Assembly (NCBI GenBank): GCA_020465985.1
Contig: JAANYP010000758.1
Coordinates: 166,310 to 230,309, forward strand
DNA length: 64,000 bases
Source of the DNA: Centrapalus pauciflorus
Lineage: Eukaryota > Streptophyta > Magnoliopsida > Asterales > Asteraceae
Direction of reading: 5' to 3'
A model generated the notes under the pieces. The model did not search any database. It had not been told where the DNA came from and worked only from the letters and a program-made list of their open reading frames with translations. This document shows, piece after piece, positions 34,209 through 45,278 of this stretch; position 1 is the stretch's first letter, and the number at the start of each line of letters is the position of its first letter. A program made the position numbers and the translations under genes.

Positions 34209-36226
34209 TGAGACATCCTCCTTGTTTAATGATATAATTAATAACACCAGGATCAATACACAACCCAATAATTAATCATGAAATTGTAAATTTGATAACT
34301 TAATACAGATTTAAGCAATTCCACAATAAAGCAAGAAATGTATTTGTCTACAGTGATATAGTCTAACTATTACAACATCATAAATTGTTTTGAAAACATA
34401 GAATCCTAGCCCCAAAGCTGTATCGTCCATGTACCAAGATAGCTTCTAAGGACACCGAGATAAGAAATGATATGCTTAGGAAGAAGGTCCAGCTACACCT
34501 TTGCCTTTGCCTGAAATTATTGAGAGTCAACAGTAAGTTAATGCTTAGTGAGATAACAAATTATGTATTCAACAAATATTTCTTTACAAGCTGTTGTGAA
34601 AACGGGCAGTGTAAGCCACATTACAAGTGAAAAACATGCAGTGCAAGCATGGGTTTGGCAGTTCAAAATGCTGATCGGGGATGTGCCGAACCTGACCAGG
34701 AAAGTGAATGGGATGATCAGTCCCCGACAGTGGCCTGCTGTCAGCCCCAGTCCAGGTCGCATCATATTGTGAACTAATAATCATGCAGTGCAAGCATGAA
34801 TAGATAGATGCACTTTCAATTGAACGTTGGCTACATGTTTGTCACATGTCAAGTACGAGTGTGCACAATAACAATGAATAATACACGAGTGCCAATTAAT
34901 GTATATTGAACAATGTGAACATGCCATTAAAAATTGAAAAGTGAATGCAAAACAATAAATGTTTGAATAATAATCTAGTACTCACTGTGGGTTGTATAGT
35001 GGTAATTGTCTCTGAATCAGTGTGTGTTAGACAACACCACAAAGATGTTGTTATGTCAGTGTAATAATGTATTAATGTTAGTATCTGCTTAAAACTTGAT
35101 TCTAGAAATATAAGTGGTTTGAACCGAAATTCGGACCACATCCGAATTTTGGATGAACCGAAATCCGGATGGCCCGAAGTCCACCCTTGTCATTTTCCTT
35201 TGTACTATTCATTCGAAATTCGGATGACTCTTGATCCGAAATTCGGATGGCCTGTTTATCCAAATTCGTGTCTATACTTAGTAATTTTGCAAGTTTTTCA
35301 TCCGACTTGTCTATGGTCCAGAATTCGCATGATCCGAAATTCATATGATCCGAATTTCAGATCATCCGAGATGTGTTTATCTGATCCGAGTTTCATACTT
35401 AGACGTTTTCTACTATTTTCCAGAATATACTTTTGGTAGTTTATGCGTATTTTGTGACTGAAAGCTATTGATATGAACTTAAATGTATTCTTTTAAAACT
35501 TTTTAACATAAATACAACCTAAATATACCAAATCAGTCCATTTTATGTCCGAATTCTTCACTGTCGAAGAACACACACTAAAACACACACTTAATTTCCA
35601 AAATCATACTTAGAACTTGAATCTGAATCTGAAATTTGGTATACAACATCACTAACACTCGATTTAAACATATCCATGAGAATCTACAACATGCAACAAC
35701 ATCTTTAACCAGAATCTTTGATTCGGTTTTCATAAAAACCAAACACTAAAACCACAAAAATCGTAATATTGAGCAAGTTTTACCTCGTATTGTTGTTTGT
35801 GGTAGTTATAGTTCCTCAGTTGCAACTTAAATCTAGATTTTCCAGCACTTATTTCCACTTATGTTGTGTTCTTGATGAAGAACCCGTGCGTTCCAAAGAG
35901 AGAACGGTGGATGATGAGAGAGAGAGAGATTGTAAAAGTGAATGATCGTTCACTTAGTTCACCATTTATTGTAATTTTTCCATATTTGCATATTACACCC
36001 CTAAACTTTGTATTTTCTTATTTTGCATCCCTTTTTAAGTGCCTATGTCGGTTCCTTATGGTTATGCTTGCTCAAAAAACAACGATGAGGATTTTTCCTC
36101 ATCATTTTTCATATATATAGTTTGTGAACGAAATTTGCTTAAACTTTAGAAATGATAATCCGTTAAAACAATTCATATAGTCTTTTAAATTGTAAATTAC
36201 ATGTGATTAAAAGTAGGGATGTTACA
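34209..36226 (-). repeat. Element H 5' LTR
   Basis: Matches 27286-29332. It keeps several full CCGAAATTCGG palindromes at 35123-35250 and ends GATGTTACA. Differences from the 3' copy are scattered, so the insertion is not recent. Confidence 0.9.
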
Positions 36227-36497
36227 TCGAGTTGTTTATGAAAGGGAAGTTCATATATACCACATATTGATCTGCAAATTGATGAGAAGCTTCGCGTTGA
36301 AGAGCCAAATGGTATTCTGGACTCGAATACCAAAAAGCTTCGCAATAAAGAGGTGTAGATGGTGCTAGTCCAGTGGAAACACCACAAAGGTTCGCATCAG
36401 TCTTGGGAATCAAAAGATGTGATGAAAGCTACATCTCCGAGTCTGTTCGAATATAGCTAACTTCGAGGAAGAAGTTTGAGCGTGGTGGTGCTCATTC
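36227..36497 (+). pseudogene. Element B chromodomain remnant and polypurine tract
   Basis: Continues B's integrase after element H. Near QIDEKLRVEEPNGILD the frame matches the H segment around KVDERMRFVDEPECIL. It goes on through KKLRNKE, a stop, and VQWKHHKG to LFEYS and a stop at about 36458. The G-rich tract GAGCGTGGTGGTGCTCATTC then leads to the 3' LTR at 36498. H has a similar GCGTGGTGGAGCCC tract at its own 3' LTR. Confidence 0.8.
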
Positions 36498-39400
36498 TGT
36501 AAAAACCTGACTTTTAACCTTCTGTATTTGACTTAATAATATAATTTTAATTACATTATCTATATTATAATTTTATTTAAGTAATGAGAAAATATATATT
36601 AAGTTAATTAGAATGTTATGAATTAATTATAAAGTAACAAAATTAAAGAATGATACAAATGAAACTTGTGGGGTTAAAATGAGAAGTATGAAACTTATGT
36701 TAATATAAATACCGAAAAATTTAGATGAGCTGCTCATTTCATCTAACTTAAAACATCAACAACTCCCTACTCTATCTCTCTTTCTATCAACATACGGTTT
36801 CTTCATCAAGAACATCAAATATTGCAACAAAATTCAGAATTTAAGCAAGAGAATCAACAAGAAAGCACCACACAACAAACACTACAAAGATTGAAGTTAA
36901 TTGTTGTTTAAACTTGTTCTTGAGTTCAATGTGAAGCCTGCGGCTTCAGTGTTTCATGAACACAAAATAAATTTCAAATCATCAAAATCTAACCAAGTTT
37001 AGTGTTATACGTTTGAATTAAGAGGCATGCATGTTATTAATATGTGTTTAGTTGATCATATAATCAATTTGAAGCCTCAAATCCAATTTTAAATAAAAAA
37101 GATCAGAAATTTAAAGTGTGTTGTTGTCCATTTCCTTCTGTTTGTTTCGGTTTTGATCAAAAGAGAGGGCCAAGAAGGCCTTTGGCCTTCGGCCATATAA
37201 TTGATGCATTTGGGTAACTTTTAATCATCAAAAGAAGCATCAAACACTTTTTATTTGGATTGTTTTGCTGCTGGAAATGATAGAAAAACAAAAGGAATGT
37301 GTGCAGTGTTATGTGTGTTTGCATGAGAATGAAAGAACCAAGATTCACATCTTTTGTGAATCTCGGATGTATTGAACAATCAATAACAACACATTTCAAG
37401 CTAAAAATAAACTAAGTTAAGTCAAATCTCTTATGTGTTAAATGATGCAAAAGTTCTAAGATTCATCTATGGTTGAATCTCGGATGTAGGCATGTATGTG
37501 TGTGCAGCGTATGGTCATGAACAACAACAATATAGCAGCCCACTTCACGTATAAACTATATAAAAATGGAATCTCTCATGTGTGTTGGGTATACAAGAGT
37601 TCCGAGATTCATACATAATTGAATCTCGGATGTGTATGTGTGTATGGGACAGCAACCGTTCACAGAAACCAAACATCTTTCCTTTTCATAAATTAAGTAT
37701 GTGTGTGTGCAGAGTATGTAACAGAATGCAACAGCCCAGTCCTTTTAACATAAATCTCAGATGTATGCATGTATATATATCAACCTTACTGCAGCCTATT
37801 CCTTTTTCCTGCAATTAGACCAGGTGTGAGTCATATAGCTGTCCTTTTCTTCCAAATAAAAGGTAAGTGTGCAACCTATATATATATATATAAATTCATC
37901 ACAACAGCAGCCCTTTTTATTTGTGTAAAAATATGAACAAATCTATTATGTGTGCAGCCCTTATACTTATATTCATTTAATAGCATGAAACTAAAGTATG
38001 AACATAAGAGTGTGATCATTTATATAATTAAACATCAAAGCACACACTATTGATTAAATCATAGATACATATTTTGTAGTCAAAACACATTCATTTATCA
38101 ATTTCTATGTAATCAATTAAAGTGTAGGGACATTTATGTGTGAGACATATGTATAGATGGATTGATTTACATAATTCATTCTAAAAGCATAGTGTTACTC
38201 ATATTGAATAAATGTGAAGTACCACGATCATTATATACATAATGGATGAACATGCGATTATATGAACGTACAATCATCAAATAAATTCATGTCATGATTC
38301 TATAAGCATTCCTACGAATTTTCAAATGCAAAGCAAGGCCTAAAATGACTTAATAAAGTCACACATGCCCATGAAAAAGGACATAAATACTTATGAGTTA
38401 TCAAAATCATGTCAACGAAAGTTTAAAGCTCAATGATGATTCAACAAAGATTAATATGACATGATAAGCAATGAAAAGCCTTAAAGCTAATGTTCTTGCA
38501 AATGAAAAACACTGGATAGGTTTAGATAATTCTGAACAAAGTAATAAAGTCAAAGTTATTGAAAGTGGGTCGAAGTTTGTAAAGCCAAGTCCAGAAAGTC
38601 AAAAATTAAATCCTGAGATAACTCATGTGGTGGAGTAATTCGCTTGATAAAGTCAACAGCTCAGCTTAAACTAGTTCACTGAGTTATAGATATTTCAGCT
38701 TTACATGCCTGATTCTGATTGAGACATATTATTGTTCATAGTTTTTTTTTGGCATTCATAAATGTTCAGCTGGATTTTGATCTTTGCTCACCATGGTTTG
38801 GTGATGCATTGTGGATCATGATAGCTATTTGATATATCATCCTGCACACATTGTATTTACAGTTCATTTCAATTATTGTTATAAACTGATATTGCTATCA
38901 TGACTTTGCTTATTTATGTTTATCATCATTGCTTCCATCTTTGATGTATTGTTTTCAGCTCAGCATATTTAGCATTGTTGGTCAATTGTTCTAGACCTTG
39001 CTTATGTCACCAGTTCTATTGAACTTGGTAGTTGAATACTCTGATGCTCCCCCCATGTAAATTACTGGTAGCTAGCCCAGAATAGCTTCCACTAAAAGCA
39101 TGAGTGTGGCCTGGACATCATTCTGATCTTATATTACTATGTCTCATCCTTGCGTGGCTGTCGGTGGTAGTCAAGTTATATCATGCTTGTTACCCATATT
39201 CCACCTTGTTATGTTGCATATATTCTGATAATCTCACTAAGCCATTGCTTACACTTGTTGTTCAATCTCTTTACAGGAAAAGATAAGGGAAAAGCACCTG
39301 TTGGACCTAGTTCTTAGATCTATCAAGATCAAGTTGAAGCTATAGACCCTACTCAACGACCTATTGGTACAACTTTGGAGATGTTATGTGTGGTGGTTGG

Positions 39401-39576
39401 GTAGATTTACTTTGATGTACGGAAGTTATGTAATAGACTAGTCTTGTACCTGTATTAGTTTAATTTGAACTCTGTATGCCTGTACCAAAAATCTGAAGTA
39501 AACTTAATCCTAATAGTTGTATTGTGATTTAAATTCCGCACTTGATTACTCTATCTTAGTTTTGATTAATATGGTG

Positions 39577-41772
39577 TGTGAAGACCACCCCTTACGGGGC
39601 AGTTCTCACCAGTCTAGGTCCCAATTCATGCAATACGATATCAACCATACTAAGATAGGGTAATTAAATTGCGGAAAAATAAAATTACATGTACATTACA
39701 TATTAGGATACAGATTACATATTTCAAATTAAAGTTATAAAAAGGGTAACGTCTAATCTAATCATAACATCAGTCATCACATCAAGTCTACCCAGAACCA
39801 CCACATTAGCTGTCTTCCAATCAGTACCAGAAAGTTTGTTGAGAAGTGGTCTAGGAAAGCTTCAAAACTTGGATTTCTTGATGACCTAAGCACTAGGTCC
39901 TGCAGGTGATTTTCCTTTGGCTCTTCCTGTAAAATTTTAAAGCAACATCTGTAAGCAAAGCTTAGTGAGTTTATAGATTTTCAATATCAACATGCGTGTC
40001 AAGCGGAGTCATCAGTCTAAGCGTGATAAGTCTTGGCTGCCGCTACAGCCCTCATCATGATTGAGATATAGTATCTTAAGATCGGATGATGTTCAAACCA
40101 CACTCACGCTTAAATCGTGGGGATCAGCCACATACTGGGCTAGCTACCAGTAGGTCAACATGGCCGAACATCGGAGGTCATTACCAAGTTCGTGAGAACT
40201 GGTGGAATAGCCGGGTCTAGAACAATAGACCATAAGGGCTAGTCAAGCTGAATAAGTCTTATCAAGTCTGATCAATGAAGTAAGCATAAGTCTTAGGAGT
40301 CATGATAGCAACGAATCATAAAGCAAAGTCTGAAACGCTAATAAATGCAATATGAAATGGTAAGCAAATAACTATCATGATTCACTGGGCATCACCCATC
40401 CATGGTGTGCACAGGTCTCAATCCAGCTGATAAATGAATGTCAAATAATGTAACAGCATCAATATATCTCAAACGGATCTTTGCATGTTCAATTTGAATA
40501 TCTATAACTCACAGTGTTGGGTCTTGGTCAAACAGATATATGAATCTGCCACCTGAGTTATCTCAGGATTTCATCAATCTGTTTTCTGTCAAATCAAGTC
40601 TCTGACCCGCTTTAAATCTTTTTAGAATCTTTGTCTAAATGTTCAGAATTTCACTGAACCTGTCCAGAATTATCATATCATATCATATTAATATCATATC
40701 ATTATTTTCATTTCTTTAGTCGTTAAAATCTTTATTTTATCTGATTCTCATAACTTGTTAGCTCATATATCATCTTAGCTTTGGAATGAAATCAGATTTT
40801 TGAATTAAAGGCATCAGATTCGAATTCCAATAAGCAGATTCGAATATCATAGATTCGAAGAGGGCTCATTCGAATCTAATGATTAGATTCGAAGCTTATA
40901 CACATTCGAGACAATGAGATTAGATTCGATACTAGCATGCATATAGATTCGAATTTAAGACTTAGACTCGATGCACATTTCTAGATTCGAACACATAGAT
41001 TCGAATCATACATAGTCTCGAATCTAAGTGACTAGATTCGAACCATACACAACTTTCGAATCTATATAGGTATTTTCGAATTTAACACCATTTCGAGTCT
41101 GATCTATGCATTTTCGAATCTGATCATAACATCCTCGAATCTGATCATATTTGCAATTCTAAAACATGAATTTCTAAAGCATAATTCACAAATATGATCA
41201 ATATTAAACCTATACTCGATTATATTATACTTATTCTAGTTAAACTTCATAGAAATAACTTTAGATTTCATAAAATTAATAGATTCGAAAAATACCAAAT
41301 ATATATATAAAACGTAAAACTATAAAATCTTACCTCAATTCGTATGAACTCAAGCAGAAATTAGTATATTCGTGTAGTATTCGCCGAGATCTTCCTAACG
41401 GTATATTTATCTCAATGATCGGACGGTCGGTTTAGGAGAATTCTTAGAGAGAAGTTAGAGAGAGAAACTAGAGAGAGAGTTTAGAGAGAGAGAGCTAGAG
41501 AGAGAGAGTCGAATCTGATCTTTTGAGGTTGATTCTCGTTTATATACGTCATCTAATTATGTTTGCTAGCTAACTCACTTTCATTTTTGTATATTATATC
41601 TCTTTTTATTTAGTTTTCTTTAATAATTAATTAATTCATAAATTAAATATTTATATAATTTAATTAATATTTCATTATTAATTAAATTATAATTCAAATA
41701 ATTCAACATTATTGCATTATCGGTTCAAAATATTACTGAGTTTACGACTAGATCAAAAATTAGGTTGTTACA
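39577..41772 (-). repeat. Solo LTR F, inverted, B-related family (2.2 kb)
   Basis: On the plus strand it begins TGTGAAGACCACCCC and ends TAGGTTGTTACA, the inverse of a B-type LTR. The flanks TGGTG (39572-39576 and 41773-41777) are a perfect target duplication. It is shorter than and diverged from B's LTR, but keeps the 'gggcatcacc...ggtgtgcacaggtc' segment in inverse. It has a GA-rich tract (41452-41510) and a dense TTCGAA cluster. Confidence 0.85.
40810..41145. repeat. TTCGAA palindrome cluster in solo LTR F
   Basis: About 20 copies of ATTCGAA / TTCGAATC-type sequence in about 340 bases (for example AGATTCGAATATC, CATTCGAATCTAATG, AGATTCGAAGC), spaced irregularly at about 12-25 bases. Absent from the B and E LTRs. 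Confidence 0.85.
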
Positions 41773-41837
41773 TGGTGTTGCAAATTTGGGACCTAAACGC
41801 TTAAGACTGCCCCGTAAGGGGTGGTCTTCACAGTTGA

Positions 41838-42497
41838 TTCCCAGTAATTTTTTGCACTCAAACACAATAAAACCAAACGATTTGTATCAAGAATATGAAG
41901 ATTACAAAGAGAGAATTTTAGACACTCAATCTCTATGAACTTTCACACTCAAAAACACACACTTAGGGTGGAGGCTACTTGGAAGCTTTTTTCAAAACCC
42001 TAGAAGAAATATACTATATATACCTAAGCTTAAATTGGGAGTTTGTCCGAACACTCCCCTCAAAGTATAGGAAATTAAGATTCCCCACAAAGTAAACTAT
42101 TTCTATTTACAAATTGAATCTAAACTTTTATTATAATTAATTATAGGGTTTAATATGAAAAAAACCAACATGTTTTTCGTGTTTTTGTGGTTTAGTCACT
42201 CCGTGTTATTTTTTACCAATAAAATCCTTAAGTAATATATTTGTTGGTGATTTGTGGAATTTTTCTTCATTTTTTCAAAAAAGTCTTCAAGTTTGAAAAC
42301 ATGTTGGTTTTTTGTGAAAAAAGTCAGGGTTGATTATGAAAAAAAAACAAAACTTTTCCGAAAACCGGATTGAAAACAATAACTTGAGAACTTTCTTAGG
42401 AAAAAATAACACGGAGGAACCAAATCGCAAAAAACATGAAACATGTTGGATTTTTTTCATATTAAATCCTTAATTATACACTATTTTAGGGCTAACA
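41838..42497 (-). repeat. Element A 5' LTR, main part
   Basis: Continues the LTR from 11414 after removal of B. It matches 5678-6006 and ends GGGCTAACA followed by AACAT. It contains the MITE at 42146-42469. Confidence 0.85.
42146..42469. mobile_element. 324-bp Mutator-type MITE in the A 5' LTR
   Basis: Terminal inverted repeats GGGTTTAATATGAAAAAAACC and its complement at the right end; a perfect 9-bp duplication TTAATTATA (42137-42145 and 42470-42478). The other LTR of A lacks it, which marks the empty site. No coding capacity. Confidence 0.85.
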
Positions 42498-42848
42498 AAC
42501 ATTTTTTCCAACGAACTCACTTGTCTGTATTTTGTAATTCAAATTTACATTTCTTGTTAATTTCTTTGTTCAAATTTGTGGTTTTTTGTTAGAATTTACT
42601 TTTTGGCAAAATTCTGATGGTCACTGATAACTTATCGACGGTGACCTATGACTTTCAATCGGTTACAGCTGGTAATATCTCAATTCTACGATATTTTGCC
42701 GGTAGGGAATTTCTTGTGCAATGAAAATGGTTGGAGATTTTAATTATATCCAACTTGAAGGTTTTTTTTTTTGCATAAATATCGATGTTGAATATGCTTT
42801 GTATTTGTATATATAGTTAGGTAACTCGATTGCAAAATTCAGGCTACG

Positions 42849-43157
42849 TGTAGATAGAAAAAATATAGGAGATAAATTTGACACCACAAGAACACAATTT
42901 TATTTTATTTCTTGAATATTTTCTTTTTCCCCTTTACAACTCAAAAGTAATGTCAATATAAAGACTAAGTTATGACATTCATAACTAGCTACATAACTAC
43001 TCCATTAATCACTAAACTTTTCACCTTTCATAACTCATCATCTCTTGGGTGGTTACTAAACATTAATCACCAAACTTTTCATCTTTTGGTGGTTACAAGA
43101 TTTATCATAAACTTAAACATAATAATTATCCAAGTTTAATTTAGTTTATTGCTAACA
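42849..43157 (-). repeat. Element C 3' LTR (309 bp)
   Basis: TGTAGATAGAAAAAATATAG to GTTTATTGCTAACA. The polypurine tract follows on the plus strand as TGCCTCCCTTAAATT (AATTTAAGGGAGGCA in sense). The C coding frame reads through this tract and stops inside the first 20 bases of the LTR. Confidence 0.92.
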
Positions 43158-43554
43158 ATGCCTCCCTTAAATTAAACTTGCTTTTTACTCCCGATCTTTC
43201 AACATTCTTCTTGAAAAAATTCCCACCAAACGGCTTCGTAAAAATATCCGCCATTTGATCTTCTGTCTTGCAATACTCAACTTGAACATCTCCTTCGTTG
43301 ACAAGGTCCCTCAAGAAATAATATCTGATGCGGATATGCTTTGTTCGTCCATGAAGAATTGGATCCTTTGTGACTGAAATAGTCGAGCTATTATCACAAT
43401 ACAAAGTGGTTGACTTATCTTGCTTTTGCATAAGACTTTCCAAAATTCCGCGCAACCAAACCAATTGACAACCAGCATATGCTGCATCAATATATTCGGC
43501 CTCTGTAGTAGAAAGTGCCACAATTTGTTGTTTCTTAGAACTCCATGATATCTC
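43141..43554 (-). pseudogene. Element C RNase H, C-terminal part
   Basis: SWSSKKQQIVALSTTEAEYI, the Cys-Gln-Leu-Val-Trp-Leu segment, LYCDNSSTISVTKDP with a catalytic Asp, HIRIRYYFLRD and the ending DIFTKPFGG. It is cut at SW by element G; the upstream part lies at 50792-51006. Otherwise undamaged. Confidence 0.9.
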
Positions 43555-44999
43555 TGATGTTGTTGATTTTATACATATTTTTCTTGGCATATCTCCCTCA
43601 TTTAAGTGTGCTTTGATAGCTAAACTTTCGAATTCGATACTGAAATGAAGTAATTTTGTTTCCGAAGGTTTGTAGCGAACATTTACGAATCAAAGGAAAA
43701 TGAATGATGCAAAGTCAAGATTTATAGATAAGTATTGGATACGAAGAAGAACATTCCATGGCCATGGAATTTAGATAGGCCATGGATTTGAAGAGAGATC
43801 GTGCCGCTGATACATGAATGAAAATCCATGGCCATGGATTTGAAGATAAAAGCACCACTGCAAAAAAGAAAACATGGCCATGGATTGCCAAGTGGAGCGC
43901 CGCACGCAGAAAAGGAAAGAGGAGGAGAATAAAACCCTAGCTTGGAGAAAAAGGAGGCGACGGCTTGGAAAGAAAAGAAGGAGGAGAGCAACGCAAAGGG
44001 AGGATCACGATTCCAAACATCTGGAGACGATTTTTGTGAAAAACAATTGAAGAATATCACGATTTCAACTTCTCTATTCATCATTCTAACATTGGTTTGG
44101 ATTCTCAATTTCATATGAAATCTTTCTTTGGTATTATGATTGAGACGATGGTAACCCTAACCATGGGGTGATTTTCTTTTGCATTTACTTAGATGATTGA
44201 ACCCTAGTTAAGATGATAACGTTATTGGATTGAATCATTCTTTTGATTTCATTGGTTTATTTGGTTACATTTGTTTGGTTAAAACTTGAGATTTCATTAA
44301 TATTCAATAGATAGTCAATTCAATTTGTGGCGAAAGCCTTTTGTTTTGGATATTTATTTCGACTAATTGTTTTACCAGTTAATCGTTTCTTCAAACCGGA
44401 ACCGGTAAAAAGAAGTTGTTAGGGGTTTTCAAGTTTATGACATTACAAGTGAAGTTACATTGAGATGAACCATCTTGTGTAACTTGGATAATTCTTAATC
44501 ATATAACTTCAATAATCAAAGTGATTGTGTTTTAATTGCATGTTTTGAGGTGGATATAGTGAAGAACTTCACGTGTCTTTCCAATATTCATAAAGTTAAA
44601 TAACATGACCAGGAAGTTTAATTGGCTTAAGAATCACGTGAGTTAAATTCAATATCGGGCTTTAAATGTTATCATCGAGACTAGGGGGATTGATTCTAAG
44701 TGAATGCATTGTTTTGACACTAAATTGTCCACTGCTTTTGTTTGTTTTGCTTCATAGTCTAAGCTAGTTCATTTGTTTCATTATAATTGTTATTTAGATA
44801 CAACTACTTATTGCCCATGATTAATTAGTAACCAAAGACTTATTATCATCATTCTGCATCGTTTCCCTGAGATCGATACTCGGTTCTTACCTAAACTATT
44901 CTACTATACGATAGGTTACACTTGCCTATTGTCTATTAGTTTTAGTTTGGATTAGTTCCATTTTTATTATAAGATTAGTGTTTAGTAAAATAGACACCA
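43555..44999 (+). repeat. Element G 5' LTR
   Basis: Collinear with 49327-50791. It contains the palindromes ATTCCATGGCCATGGAAT (43753-43770) and AAATCCATGGCCATGGATTT (43822-43841). The minus-strand frame 43722-44114 is a shadow. Confidence 0.9.
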
Positions 45000-45005
45000 A
45001 GTTTT

Positions 45006-45023
45006 TGGCGTCGTTGCCGGGGA
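45006..45023 (+). promoter_or_regulatory. Element G primer-binding site (tRNA-Asp type)
   Basis: TGGCGTCGTTGCCGGGGA, a one-change version of the TGGCGCCGTTGCCGGGGA site common in Tat/Athila-type elements, six bases after the LTR. Confidence 0.8.
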
Positions 45024-45278
45024 AACGGTGATTTTTAGAACGGTCTGAAGTTGCTAGATTAATTAACTCCTTTCTTTAAATTTTGTTTTAGGAAAGTTGC
45101 TGTTTAATTTTTAGTTTTTTTTTTATTTTTTATCTTATTAGTTAAACAAATTAAGTTTGGGGAATCTTTGCAGTTGCATTGAATCCTTGGTTCATTTTCT
45201 TTTTGGTTTATCGTAGTTTATTTTCTCTTTTGGTTTTTTTTCCTTCTCTTCTACTTTGTTTCGCTTTTAATTTTTTTT

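Larger units (their letters stand above)
27286..36226 (-). mobile_element. Element H: second chromovirus, inserted in B integrase
   Basis: LTRs of about 2.0 kb (27286-29332 and 34209-36226) begin TGAGACATCC and end GATGTTACA on the plus strand. The target duplication TCGAG is perfect (27281-27285, 36227-36231). The tRNA-iMet-type primer site at the right LTR gives minus-strand orientation. All domains from gag to chromodomain are present in order, so it is the most complete element of the window, but about ten stops and frameshifts break it. Its pol is clearly related to B's, and it has the same intron position. Same chromovirus group, distinct family with different LTRs. Confidence 0.9.
11415..41832 (+). 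mobile_element. Element B: chromovirus (Ty3/gypsy), host of several nested insertions
   Basis: LTRs begin TGTAACAACCTG (TGTAAAAACCTG in the 3' copy) and end GTGGTCTTCACA. The target duplication is GTTGA on both sides. The primer site (tRNA-Met type) follows the 5' LTR at 22493. The order gag, protease, reverse transcriptase, RNase H, integrase, chromodomain can be traced from 22684 to about 36460. The chromodomain-like C-terminus, LTRs over 3 kb and TGTAACA start fit the Tekay/Del group of chromoviruses. Inserts: D in the 5' LTR, a 284-bp solo LTR in gag, H near the end of pol, F in the 3' LTR. Many stops and frameshifts; not autonomous. Confidence 0.85.
36498..41832 (+). repeat. Element B 3' LTR (split by solo LTR F)
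   Basis: Starts TGTAAAAACCTGAC and ends GGGGTGGTCTTCACA, followed by GTTGA. Without F and one copy of its duplication it is about 3.13 kb. It carries the GGCC hairpin (37168-37194), three GAGATTCA hairpins (37340, 37458, 37604) and the roughly 650 bases lost from the 5' LTR. Confidence 0.85.

Noticed and set aside
34538..34793. Overlapping short frames on both strands in the H 5' LTR
   Set aside because: Chance frames in a GC-richer part of the LTR; the matching 3' LTR segment does not keep them open.
22684..36460. Possibility of an integrated plant pararetrovirus
   Set aside because: Clear LTRs, target duplications, integrase and chromodomain are present, and no movement or coat protein frames; this is a Ty3/gypsy retrotransposon.
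43722..44114. 130-residue minus-strand frame in the G 5' LTR (and its match at 49487-49813)
   Set aside because: Antisense to the LTR, not conserved in frame between the two nearly identical LTRs.
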